From the NCBI GenBank assembly GCA_026413225.1, contig CM048553.1, positions 18,352,501 through 18,416,500 of the forward strand: a DNA stretch of 64,000 bases. Direction: 5' to 3'. Each line of letters opens with the position of its first letter. Positions within the stretch are counted from its first letter, which is position 1. Below are positions 1 to 11,905 of this stretch, piece after piece. This DNA is from Otis tarda (Eukaryota > Chordata > Aves > Otidiformes > Otididae). A model generated the notes under the pieces. It ran no database searches and was not told the origin of the DNA. It worked only from the letters and a program-made list of their open reading frames with translations. The position numbers and the translations under genes were made by a program.

Positions 1-3000
1 TTTTTCTAATAACGTTCTAACCTTATTCCATTTTTCTAATAATGTTTGAACTTGGTTTTTGTTTTCAGACAAGTCTGACAGTAGGAGAGTTGTTTCAGAG
101 CTATCTATGTTCTACATCTTTAACAAAAGCAGAGTAGAGACCAGGTAGTTCTTAGATAGCCTTTCCATGTGAATATATCCACGATGGGAAAGGCTGCTTA
201 TCCCGTCCCAGACATAAAAGAAATCACATGGACAAGAAGCCTTATAAAATTCCTCACTGTGGGAAAATCATCAATAGAAACTTCTGTATTCTTAAACCCT
301 AAAGCTAAATAGCCATGAGCCAGATATTTGTAAGGGCAAGAGGCCTCCTTAATTCCCTTCATCAAAACACTACTTCTTTACCGTATAAAAATTGTTAGCA
401 TTTTCAGACTGCACAGCATTATGCACATAGGAATTTATGAGGGAAAGCTGAAGGTGCCATATAGTCTTTATTAACTCCTTTCATTGCTGGCTGCTCTGTG
501 CCTTCATAACTGTCACTCCTCCCCTGGTTGAGACTCTATAAAAATACAAAATGAGCTTCCTAGTTTTATAATCCCATTTTACTAATTGGGGTTGGAAGCA
601 CTAGCAGAATAGGGCGTCAGTTGTAAAAACATCCATATCTTTTAGGCTAGAATCACTACATGAGCAACACTGTGCAAAGCTTCCCCCTCCCTGAGCAAAG
701 CCCTCATGGAGTTTACTTGCGCTTATGAGTGCCTAGCATCCACCGCCTTTAGGCTGTGTGTCTGGCTGGATGGCAGGTCACATGCAGAAGCATGACAGTC
801 TAATCCTTCCATCATGCAGAAGCTTGACCAGAGTGCACCATGAAAAAAGGCTAGAAGCCTGTCAGTGGAAACCCAGGTACAAAAAGGGGATGGTGGACAC
901 TCACACCTCTCCCCCCAGGCAGAGCTGGTGTGCATCTGAGACCTGGAGCAAGGAGCTGAGAAGTGCTTAGACACAATCTTAGGAGCCAGAAAAGAGAGAA
1001 ACTTCAGCGATCACTTCATATGTCCCCTTCCACTCCCAGCAGTGCTGTCTTACAACAAAACCACTTCTGCCCACCTTGTCTGCTTCTCGATATCTGTGTG
1101 CCAAAGTCACTGTCCCTTATCTCTGAAGACCTGAAATTCCCTGTGAGCACTCTCTCTTCTGTCAAAGGGGCCTCAAAGGTAAGAATCCATGATGTGACTC
1201 AGCTAATTGAGTCTATTTGGAGTGTTTTACACACTTTGGTCTTCTGCGTTAATTAATTATTCAGGTGAACTGGTCTGTGAAACTCCCAAAAACTAGTATC
1301 TGTTTCATTTAGATGATCCTGAATGATATGTAAATAACGACAGCTCGTTGCTACAGAAGGGATCCTAGTTTAAACCACTTAAAGTCACAAGCAACCTCTG
1401 AGCCCTATAAAGGTAGGCACTGTTCAAGCAATCAGGGAGTTTCAGCCCTTAGTGAGTGACAATCTACATGGCAAATAGACAACGATTGTGCTGGAAAATT
1501 TAGGCATGAAGTGATTAAGTGACAGTGTCATGCAGCCTAGCCACAGTTCTCCTTTCCCTTTATTTTCACTCCTTCATGTTCTTCTTCTTCCTCCATCTCA
1601 ACATGCCTTGACTTTTGCCCCTCGTTTTCCCCAAAATTTATGGCTTTGCTTTTTTCTAGAAAGCCTTCCAGATGAGATTTCAAAGTTCCAGAGTGAATGT
1701 GGATATATTCTCCCTCTCCCCCCACATAAATTTGAAATAATTAAGGACAAGTACTATGTATTGACAATATCTAGATATATATTAAAAGATAAATTAACTG
1801 TGATAATCTCCAGCTGTACCTGGTACAAAGCTGAGTTGTGCTTAATGCCATGAGACAGCATCTATACTACACTATATTTTTAACAGATTGTGATTAGATT
1901 AGTTTCAAATACTCTCCTTGCCTTTCAACATAGTTTTTAACTTCATTGGAAATACTGTGAGTGTAAGTCTGAAAATATTTTTTAATTACTATGTGAGAAA
2001 TGTGAAAGCAGTATGAACAGACACCCTTTCAGAGCATCTTAAAATTACATCACACTAGACAATTGCTTATAGAATAAGTCTAATTCTTCATTATAATATA
2101 ATGGACCATAAGTAGAATGGACCTTTTTTTACTTCAGAGCTGAAAGATTTTTCTGTTCCTAGAAGCTTCTAATGACAAAAAAGAAAAAAAAATGCTCTTG
2201 TGATTAAGGCACCAAATTAAGACTAAGATTTATTTAATAAAATATTTACTGTATTGAGAAAGTCCTTACTACACCCAAACAAAGGCAGAATCCTGCTGTG
2301 CTGGACACTGTGGACCCCCCTAGAACAGGAGGTCCTCCTCCTGCTGCTAGGCTCTGAGTCCTGGAGCAGAGCTCAGCCATGGAGGGCTTGTGGGACCTAA
2401 GGCACATGTTCTCCCTTTTCATCTGTTTTCTTTTCTTTATAATTCAGCTTTTAATACTATCCTACCCATAAGGAGGTGTTTTGATGGTTGATTATATACA
2501 TATGCAAATAACAAGTGACACACAAAGAGATCAGCAGATCTATAAATGATAACTTAAGAAAATAAACAAGCGTGTTTAACTAGCAAAAGAGAGACCACCA
2601 CTATAAGAATTAAAGAACTTACCTCTCTGGGGAACTGCTTTTTGACCTCTCTGGCTGCTTAACTGAGCACAGCCTGTAGCAAATATGAGGAACTCCTCCC
2701 CTTTTGGTGTTTATTACAGAGAAACAATACTTCCTGCGACACCTGAGTAAATATCCTCTAGAAAAACCACCACAGAGTTTGTATACAGCTAGCTTATTAC
2801 TCCTTTGATCATAAATACCGTCCACCATAATGCATTACCAAGCATGCCCAAAAGCATGAGTTATTTATTGAATGCATAGATTTTTCTGAAGCAACCCTGA
2901 GCTTTGCCAGATATTTTCTTCAGTTGATCAAAAGAGCTCCATAACCCCTTTTGAAGGTCTTAGATGTGTGAGCCTTGTAATCACATTTAAGGGGCTGGTT

Positions 3001-3687
3001 AGCTCAGGAGATTGTTAATAGGATACAAAACCTTTCACATCCAACTCAGATCAGCGCAGATGAAAAGTTGTGACTTTAACAGCTGTTTAGTGTTCTGTGA
3101 CCTAACCCAGTTCCTAAAGGAGAAATTGTTTGTATTACTTTAAATTTACAGAAGGTAGTTTTCAGGGGTTTTTAACCACACATGTAATACAGAACATTTG
3201 ACAAACAGGAAAATAATAAAAAAGCTCAGTGGTAATTAATGAATCGAATTAAAACTGCAATCAAAAGAATTTTGAAAATTCTCACTCCAAAACTATCTCC
3301 ACAGTCTCAACAAGCCCACAAGCACAGGTGAGGGTTATAGTAATGAGAAAGCAAGAACTGCTAGAAAATAGGAGTGGTTTAGAAAACTGACAGTTCTTCG
3401 CTAGAGTTTCCCTGTATCAGCCCCTGTCATTAGACCCAGGAGCTGCACATCCAGCACAGAAGTACTGCTTTGGAATGGTGACAGCCTAACTCACACTTAC
3501 TGATTCATACCCAGCAGGGAAAAAAAAACCGCAAGCAAGCATATGCAAGGCATTGTGTTGAAATGTCACAACTGTTTCTACTTCACAGGGCTTGAGGTAA
3601 TGAAGTTTTAGGGTTTTGCAGGTATTGTTTTCCATCTAAGTCAGACCTAATTTGAACTTGTGTCTCAAACTACATTTTAAAGAAATG

Positions 3688-3718
3688 CCTTTTTTTTCTT
3701 TTTCTTTTTTTTTTTTTT
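3688..3718. repeat. T-rich homopolymer tract
   Basis: This is an almost pure thymine run broken by two cytosines. It could be the antisense poly(A) tail of an old retroposon, but the sequence to its right shows no recognisable gene or SINE body, and no flanking target duplication is evident. Simple slippage is the more economical reading. Confidence 0.6.
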
Positions 3719-6299
3719 AAATGAAATATCAGGAAAAGAGGTATTGGAAAATTTGGAATAGAAAACCTTCCACAGTTGTTCAGTGATAACTGCAGAGAAG
3801 ATCTACGCTACAAAATGGCTTCTAGTGTCAGCAGTTACTTAGAGAGTACACTTATCCCTTCCTTGCAACGCACTGATCACTGAAATAACCTTAAAGGATT
3901 TTGCTTACGTGCAGTGATGTGAACTAGTAAGAAGGAAGCAGGACATCTGCGAATTGCTGCTTTCTGCATACCTAGGTGTAATGGCAGTCTTGAAAATGTG
4001 CAGTAAAGATTTAGGGTTGCACTACTGCCATTTCCAAGTGTGCACAACAGATCCCTCAGAGTCATGAAGCTGGCTTGAAAATTGTGGGACTAAAAAATGG
4101 AACTAAGCAATAAACACCAGTCACGTGGTAATACTGGTCATGTGGGTCATCTTGTTAATACAGCAGTTCCCCTACTAGCTGCTTAGAGATTTCAGGTTTG
4201 GCACTTTATATTTATTTTTAAAATATTTTTGAATCAGTTGTACAGAGGGTATCATTTATATCCTGGAGTAGCAGCACCTATGTTATGTACAATCCAAATG
4301 AACAAAAATACATAATGCATAAACTGTATTTCTGTATATAATGTATCTAGTGTATAAAGTGTGTTTCTTTACAGTGGTGTTCCTTCATAGCCTCAGAAGG
4401 TTTAGGTTATAAACAGTCTGGCTTTAAGAAAAATACCCATTAAACAAATATCACCATTAACATTACTAAACATAAATGTACTTTGTTATAGAAATAGGAT
4501 TGTGAACTAATGAAGTATAAGCAGCATCAATGTATTGATAATTCAAGCAGTTAAATTGATGTTTGCTATATACATGTAGTTACCATCTGTGCTGTTCTGG
4601 TGTGTACTTACAGGAGAGTTGAAACGACCTTTGACTAAAAAAAAAAACAACCCAGCAGAATATGTCTGTAAAATTATTTATACTTTTTTTCCACCCTGAA
4701 TTAAAATAAGACCTAAAACCCAGAAACTGTTCAGTGCAGAGGCTCCTACATAGTATGTACCTGTACAGCATCTAGCATCCCGTCGCTGAGTTCATTGCAT
4801 TCCAGGTGCTGCCATTTAACCATGTTTATCGATGAGGCTAATAGAGGTCTTTTCATATCAAGTGATAAAGGAAGGTTCAGTGTTGAGCAAGCGTGTCTTT
4901 TCTTCTGCCTCTGAAGGGGTCACAATGCACAAATGGAAGTGTCAGCCAGGAATGATAGATGGCATTTTGTATGAGTGAAAAGGAAAGGGAATCAGTCTTG
5001 ATCAGTAGCCAGAGCACATACATTTTTTGTGCAGAAAGTTGCACATGGGATCAGCCTGACTGGTTGGTCTTCAAATCACTTGTGCACTTTTCTTCTCCCT
5101 GATGTGATTTTTTCAATCAGCCTTGGCTAGTGCAGAAGATTCTCCATGTTCACAGTTCCCACAAACACCCATCACAATTCTTCAAAGTTAAATTTCGGGC
5201 ACTAAAGACATGATGATTTACATAAGACCAAATTCTCTCAAGACTAGGCCAGTTCCAGCAGCCTGAACAAGAGTCACAGGGCACCAGCTCCTAAATCTGT
5301 GTATTAACTGGATGTTGAGGTTACCATTTGGAAAAGTTAAGCTTCTAATTGTCATAATATGTAAGGCACTGTAAAATTTATTCTAAATATTCCAGAACAA
5401 GGTGGAAAAGAATTATAAACTAAGAAATGTAATGAGTTTTATTTTTCTATGCATTCTTTATTTAAAGCCAATACCTTATTTTAAAGGAATATGACTTGGG
5501 AGGTTTGCAAATTTTAGGCTGGAAGTACCCAGATTAGTATTCTTGGATAACTTCAAGTTTGGAATATCATATAATAGGCAGAATACTTCCAATGGATACA
5601 CAGAATGCCTCAAGCGTTCTTTGTTTTGCTCATTTTTTTCCTGTTTTACACTTTCTCAGACATACCAGGAGCTTACTGTCAGGCTAGATTGTCTTCCCCT
5701 TGGAGCTAGAGGTAACAAGGACACTGCCAGACTTCACACACTTCACAAATCCACACTCCATTAATTCCAAACAGTTGCAAAATAACAAACAACTGAATAA
5801 ACCCTAGAAAATGATATTTTTCTTTCAGGCAAAAAAGAGACAAGTTGTTTGCATCACACTAGCCCCAGATGAAGAACAACAGTGTAATCTGAGAATAACC
5901 TGAAAAGTTTGTTTTGAAGTTTCTCTCCATTATTCTGCTGGTACGAGTATGAATTCCTCAGCCTCCTAATCCAGAGGCATACCACAAATGAGTCTTATAA
6001 ACAGATTCCTGTTTGTGAGCCTGTCATTAATCTCTGAGGATGTTCCAAAGATAGCCCTCAGGGGATTTGGATTTGTCTTCTTTTTCTTTTTAATCCAGTT
6101 AGGGAGCATAGCAAACAGTGACACAAACAGGATTACATTTTGAAGGGGCCCATGCCTGGTTATGCGCGTGGCACAGACATGCTGAGCTCTGGTCTCCTAC
6201 TCTGCAGTTTGCTCTCTTCCCGGCTGCCCCTCCTCCTCTTTTCTGGTTAATTGTAAACACATGTGAAAAAACATATTTAATTTTTAAAGAATGCAGATT

Positions 6300-6336
6300 T
6301 AAAAAAAAAAAAGAACAAGAAAGAAGAAAGAGGAAA
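6300..6336. repeat. A-run and purine tract
   Basis: An uninterrupted adenine run is followed by mixed A/G (AAGAACAAGAAAGAAGAAAG). It is low-complexity DNA. No retroposed body is recognisable to its left. Confidence 0.6.
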
Positions 6337-8454
6337 GCTGTGTGCCATTCTGATTTTTAGCCTCTTATCTGTCTTTATTACCATACTTGTGTCCCAGTGC
6401 TCTACCAGTTAACCTTATGTAGCGTTTCCAACACTTCAGTTTCCTGAATGATGGGACAGCTTTGTCATCTCGACTGCTAGCAAGAACAGAGGCAATTCTT
6501 CTCTGTTCCTGCAGAGTACTTCCAGCATTTCTATGGTGATGGTTTCTTTAGAGCCAAATTTTCATTAGAACTTTTCCAGATAACAAGCACTTTTTGAAAT
6601 AAAAACATTGCTTTTTAAACACTGAGGGTAATTTAAACACTGAAGTGAAGTATGAAAGGCACCAGTATATTATCTATCTCAGAATACCTTCAAATCAAGG
6701 CAAAGAATTTAAAACAATGAAGGGCTGTTAAAACATCAAGAATTCTGTGTTCCTGGAAGTGTTCATTGCATATTGATTATGGCAGCTGGTATGCTAAATG
6801 GTCCCCATTGCTCTATCCATGACCATCTCTCTCTGTTGTTTATAACTCCTCCAATTTGTCCCATTAGCTGCAAAATTTATCAGAAAATATTTTTGCTTCC
6901 CAGCTATCAGGAAAAATTCTTTAGGACCAAGATCGATTGATACAGACTTCAATTAGAGACAGACCTGGTTTAGAATGGTTTTTAATTTCATGTTAGATTT
7001 TGAGACCTACAGGTATCCAATTTGCAATTTGTCCAATGGTGACGGACAGATTTTATAGATTCTTAGGACTAATATAAGCAATCTAGAATGACTGGCTTTG
7101 GTATTTCATATAAGCTGCTACAGATAGCAAGGGTCCACATTTAAGAAGATACTTGATAATATATTCTGTCAAAATCACTAACAAGACAATCAAGATAAAC
7201 TTAATTACTTCCCCATGTTTTTTGGACTAGAGTGGCAGTTCTCAAATGCATCTTATCTGTGCTATGTTATGGTTGGCATTATAAAGAATTAAAATGAATA
7301 TCACAGAATGCATTTTACAAGTTTATATATAAATTTCTACATCAGGTAGTACTGTTTTTGTTGCTCATATACACTTATGCCTCAGCTGGTATCAGACATG
7401 GTTCAGTATGATCTGTAAGTCACAACAACATGGCAATGTAAATTGCCTGGAGTAAAGGAAATTATTGAATAAGCTCTGAAGGTTTCAATAAATAAGATTT
7501 AGATTAAATAAAAAAAAAAAGCCAACATTCAAACCACCAAAGCCAATAGTCAAAAAAAAGCTTGTTTTCTCCCTTATGTTATCTAGATAGAAAAGAAGAC
7601 TGTACTGTGTGTTTGTTAAATAATATACCTTTGCAAAGCTGAGGTAAACTTATATGGCTGTTCTTTAAAACATTTAAGTTGCAATTAGTATAATGGTCTA
7701 GCAGTTACTGTGTCTAGCTGCTTTTCAGTGCCAGAATTAGATCTTTATTTTGCCTTTTAAAATTGCTTTTTTAAAAGGATTGCTAAGCAAAACTGCAGAG
7801 GAGCCATAACTTCTAACCATGTAGAAGTTTCCAGTCCTGGAGATGAAAATGGTCTTTATGAAGATGCTCTAAGATACAAGTTGAGTGGAATAAACTTTGC
7901 TCCTCAAAATCAACCGCCTTTGCAGCTGCTAATGCTGAACTGTCTCAGAGAAATGGATCACGCAAAGTGAAATTTAATTTCAGTCCACCCTGAATTAAGA
8001 GCATCACGTAGGTGACAGATTTTCCCTTACAGAATCCTATGTGAACTGGACTTCGAACTAATTTTTGCACCAGAGCATGGCATCTCAAGGGATAAGAGAA
8101 TGGGGGTGGAAACGTGTTGCTGGAAGTAGAGATAGGGCTGTGTCACCCACTGTTGCAAAGCTAGGTGCTGAGAACGGCTTTTCCCAAGATGTGATCTGGC
8201 ATCGCTCCCAGGCAGTCTTAAGCACAGCCTGTCCTAATGACTGTTCCTGACTTTGCAACTATAATAAAGTTCTCTTCATCTAAGCTATATGTACTATATG
8301 TAATAATTTATAATAACTAATGCTGTTTTCACCTCCCTCACCTGTCCTTATACAATTGTGAACCCACAAACACACTATTTGGAAAGTCCAGATGGTTTCT
8401 CATTTCAGATGTCAAGCCAGTCCCAAATTAAGAATTAGGATGAGGCATTTTGTA

Positions 8455-8610
8455 TGGGGTTGGCTTATTCCACCCTTGCCTGTTAGAGTGCTTTCTGTAC
8501 CTTTCTTTGATGGAGCTGAAATTGCTCGCTGCTGGAGACCTGATGCTGGGCTGGGTGGCCCATAGGTTTGGTTCACAGCTGTGGAAATTTGGTGTTCCCA
8601 CTGCAGCCAC
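8455..8610 (+). mobile_element. CR1 LINE 3' tail fragment
   Basis: This is a degraded 3' untranslated end of a CR1 retrotransposon in plus orientation. The diagnostic part is 8,542-8,561 (GATGCTGGGCTGGGTGGCCC), followed by a CATAGGTTTGGTTCACAG-like stretch. It corresponds to the conserved amniote CR1 tail that usually reads roughly 'GATGCTGGGCTAGATGGACC...TTGGTCTGACCCAG'. The preceding CTGCTGGAGACCT also fits that tail. No reverse-transcriptase sequence is seen upstream, consistent with 5' truncation, which is typical of CR1. I cannot find the terminal octamer repeat. The family call comes from remembered consensus, so the boundaries are approximate. Confidence 0.6.
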
Positions 8611-8779
8611 TTGGTCTCAGGATGTTTTCCTATCCTGTTGTGCTTGCCTGCCACAGTCTCCTGTGGCAGAGTCATCCTCAGCAGAAGCCAGGGCTGTCTC
8701 CTTTTTCCCTTTTAAATAAAACACACTGTTTAACCATTGCTTTCACACACAATTGAGGCCACAATGCAATTTCTGATTG

Positions 8780-9290
8780 CTTTGCCAAGCCGTGTGAAGG
8801 TCAGGGCTGCTGCTGCTCTCCTGCGTGCACCGCCATCCTCAATCAGCCCGTCTAGTGCAGACGAGGTTGTTTTTTTTCCCAGAGATGGTTTTCTGTCCTG
8901 AGATTCTAGCTTTGATTGTGGCAACTGCCTTACTCAGCAGGCACCACAGGACACAGAGGGAAAGAGAAATCGGAACAGCGGCGGGAGGCTAGCGCTCGCC
9001 GCAGAAGCACAGCAAAGAGCAGGGCCACCCAGCGCCTCCCCTGCTTGCATCTCACAATTGAGCTCAGATTTCTACCTTCGGTTCTGCTTGAATCCAAAGA
9101 AAGGAGCCATGTGTAGTAAGCAGAAAATTGCCTACAAATTTTCTGCAAATACAAACAAATTATTATTTTTTTTTTAAAGAAAGAGACTGCAGCTTAGGAG
9201 AGATTCAAAATCCCCGTATCTTGCCACGCAGTGCAAACCGCTGAACCGGCCCATTTATAAGTGCTCAAAGGACAGTGAGCCCGATTCTCT
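8780..9290. other. CpG-enriched patch
   Basis: By eye there are about 18 CpG dinucleotides in roughly 510 bp, densest at 8,970-9,035 (CGGAACAGCGGCGGG and AGCGCTCGCCGC). The flanking DNA has very few. G+C is also higher. This could be a small CpG island or cryptic promoter of a noncoding transcript, or a recently inserted GC-rich sequence. I see no TATA box, initiator or open frame that would decide between these, and overlapping frames on both strands carry no known domain. Confidence 0.35.
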
Positions 9291-10615
9291 GCTGCCAGTA
9301 CCTGTCTGACTCAAGAAGAAACTCCCAAATTCATTATGTGAAGGCTAGCTCCTCTGGCTTAATGTTCAGAACACTACTGCATGCAAGTAACGAACAACTA
9401 ATTGCTGTGTTTGTATGAGGTAGTTCAATATGGCACTATTTTCTAGTTGGAGAGCAGATATGGGTTTCTGATTATTAGGTGCACCTATTAAGATTTACAT
9501 TCCTAACTCCGACATCATTCAAGGTAACAGTAAAACTTGTGTTGGTTTGGAATGGGCTAGGGACTGACAAGGAAGGTTTTTAAATAAAATTAAGTTATTT
9601 CACTTACTGCCTGTTTAGAAACGTGACAATAATAAGGAGCAATACATTTTCTGGCACTTTTTATTTCTAGGATTTATGAATATGCCACAGTCTACACGTG
9701 CATCATCAGTGCATTGCCAAACATGTACAGGAGGCAGTAGAAATCTCCTTCCTCACAGACAGCAGGCAAGATTTCCATTTTGAAATATGATACAGGAGAC
9801 CCACTGCACAGAAAGCAACAGGGCACCTCAGATGGCTGTCTCAGAAGGAGCAAGGCGTGGGATATGATGTGTTTTTGCACCTGTTATGCAACAGAGAACA
9901 ATTTGCCAATTAATTCAGGTAGTGTTAGAGAGAAGAGATAACATGTCTTGGATTTCCTGCTCTTAATTTATTGAACAGCTAGGCCCCTGGGACTAATATA
10001 GAGTATTTCATCAGCCTGCAGGAGGTCTGCAGTTTCTGATATAAGAGAAAAATACCATCTTTCTGAATGGCAAAGTATCATTAACTGATGCAGACCTTGC
10101 CTAAAGAGCATCTCTGATGGACTATCAAATAAATTGATTCACCTTACCTTTAAACTGTACTCCCTGATGGGCAAAATGATAAACAACAAGGTAGACAGGG
10201 TGAGTATTTACTAATTTCTTACCCCTCTCTTTCTTTACAGTGACCAGCCATGAGAAAATAATGTAGGAAATAACCTTTCCATCATTTTCTCCTGGCACAT
10301 AGGTGACAGGAGACTTTCATTTCCTAGGCACTTCTTACATGACACTGTGTCCTAGGACTTAGGTGACAGCCTGAAGTGACTTAGACCCTAAACCACTACT
10401 GAGGGAATATGAATATAGAGGACTCCATTACTTTATGTGTTTACTTAGGAAATAACTGAGAAAGTGACTTGTAAAAGGCTACCTCACTTTTTAGTTTCTT
10501 TTTCTCTGTAGCTTCATTAATACAAATTGGAAGAACAGGTAATACAATAGAGTCTTTTGGCTTGACAGCAAATTGCCAGAATCTTCTCACTTTCAAACTA
10601 ATAAATAAATAAAAT

Positions 10616-10654
10616 GTTCCTTATTCATGAAGATGGCAGTTCCTTATTCATGAA
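10616..10654. repeat. 16-bp tandem duplication
   Basis: The 16-mer GTTCCTTATTCATGAA occurs at 10,616-10,631 and again, identical, at 10,639-10,654 (period 23). The 7-bp spacer is not repeated a third time. It is most likely a replication-slippage duplication. Confidence 0.8.
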
Positions 10655-11875
10655 TGCTTGCTCTGATGCCAGATGCAGTTTAACTAAGACAGAAGGTCTT
10701 ACTGTTTTTTCACTTAGAGGCAGAGGGCTTATTGAGGAACCAGCTACTCTAAAAGTGATAACATTTCTCTGCAAAAGGGCATTTAAAAATGAATCAATGC
10801 TAGGTTAATATTCTTCAAGGAACTGTTTTCTTTTAACTAGTTCTAGTTTATACCATATTTATATGGAAGGCCTGTACCTAAGCTTGGATGTTTGTGCGTT
10901 TCCTGATCTGTAATCTTCTTGAGCAGGTATGCTAAGATGGATTTATGAAGCAACCAGTGGAGCTGTGATCAGTTAAAGCAATAAACCAATGTCCTGCCTC
11001 TTCTTAGTAGTTGCATTATCCCTCTTCCTCTCTTTTCAAAATAGGTAGCTCTGTCTTCACTAGTTTAGGGACATATCAGCAGCCTGTAAAGATGGTTTCA
11101 CAACATGCTGAAGTTCAATCTTAATTTTATAGTGAGATTCAGGACTGAAAGCTTCGAACCAAACTGCAGCTGTGTTGTCTGTTTTCTAGTTGAAGAAGTT
11201 GTGCTTTCTTCCATGGAGAGGAGGCTGTATCCTCTGAGATGAGAGATGTGTAATTCATCCTACAGAAACTGAGAACTAAACAAAGCCCATTTAGTTTGCA
11301 TTAGACCTGGATTATAACAAATCTGAGAATCTGACCCAGGATTACAAATGTGAAGGAGACTCAGAGAAGACTGACAGAAGCTGGAATTAATTTTTTGAGC
11401 GGCTCCAGCTTGAATTTTAAGAAAGCTACTGCCAGTGAGGTTTGCCTGGAAGCCACATAAATCACACTGATTTCCTAGAAGCTGTTTAAAGCCTGTCGGA
11501 CATAATTCTACTTTCTCATTGTGTCTTTTACTGTAAGCACTTCGGTCTGTGTTGGGGGTCTTCACCACCAGGTGCTTCTGCACCTAAGGTTTTTACAGAC
11601 TGACACATCATCCACTTTAGACAGCATACAGCTGTCTCCAGAGCAGAATTAGGCTTGCATTGCTATTGAGTGACCTAGTTCAGAGTCATCAAAAGATTTT
11701 TGCAAGTAGCACCAATTAATGGTAATGGGAATGTGACAAATTAGTCTCTTATGTACAGATGAGAGAACAAATCCGTTCAATTGCAGAATAAAAATATCGT
11801 CAATATTTGAGGAACTATGTAAGCCTGAACCATGTAACAACAACAACAATCACCAACAGAATAGTACTTTTGGCT

Positions 11876-11905
11876 TGTTAATACCATGCAGTCATGGTAT
11901 TAACA
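11876..11905. repeat. perfect 13-bp inverted repeat
   Basis: TGTTAATACCATG at 11,876-11,888 is followed by a 4-nt spacer (CAGT) and the exact reverse complement at 11,893-11,905. The 30-bp palindrome would form a stable cruciform or RNA hairpin. It is too short for a typical miRNA precursor, and no longer terminal inverted repeats surround it. Function unknown. Confidence 0.85.

Larger units (their letters stand above)
1..8454. other. AT-rich noncoding stretch
   Basis: I see no gene here. Open frames are short (the longest about 107 codons at 1,530-1,853), share no recognisable motif and lack splice-flanked coding structure. The stretch holds only simple-sequence tracts: a T-rich run near 3,690-3,718, an A run grading into a purine tract near 6,300-6,336, and an A run near 7,510. 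A sequence resembling a tRNA A box lies at 2,997-3,010 but has no partner B box. The base composition suits an avian intergenic or intronic desert. Confidence 0.7.

Noticed and set aside
2997-3010. tRNA gene or tRNA-derived SINE (A-box-like GGTTAGCTCAGGAG)
   Set aside because: No B box (GGTTCRANNCC type) follows at the right distance and no cloverleaf can be drawn. At best a very decayed SINE head.
8648-8669. 9-bp perfect stem CTGCCACAG-TCTC-CTGTGGCAG
   Set aside because: Short GC-moderate stems of this size occur several times by chance in a window this long, and nothing around it suggests a function.
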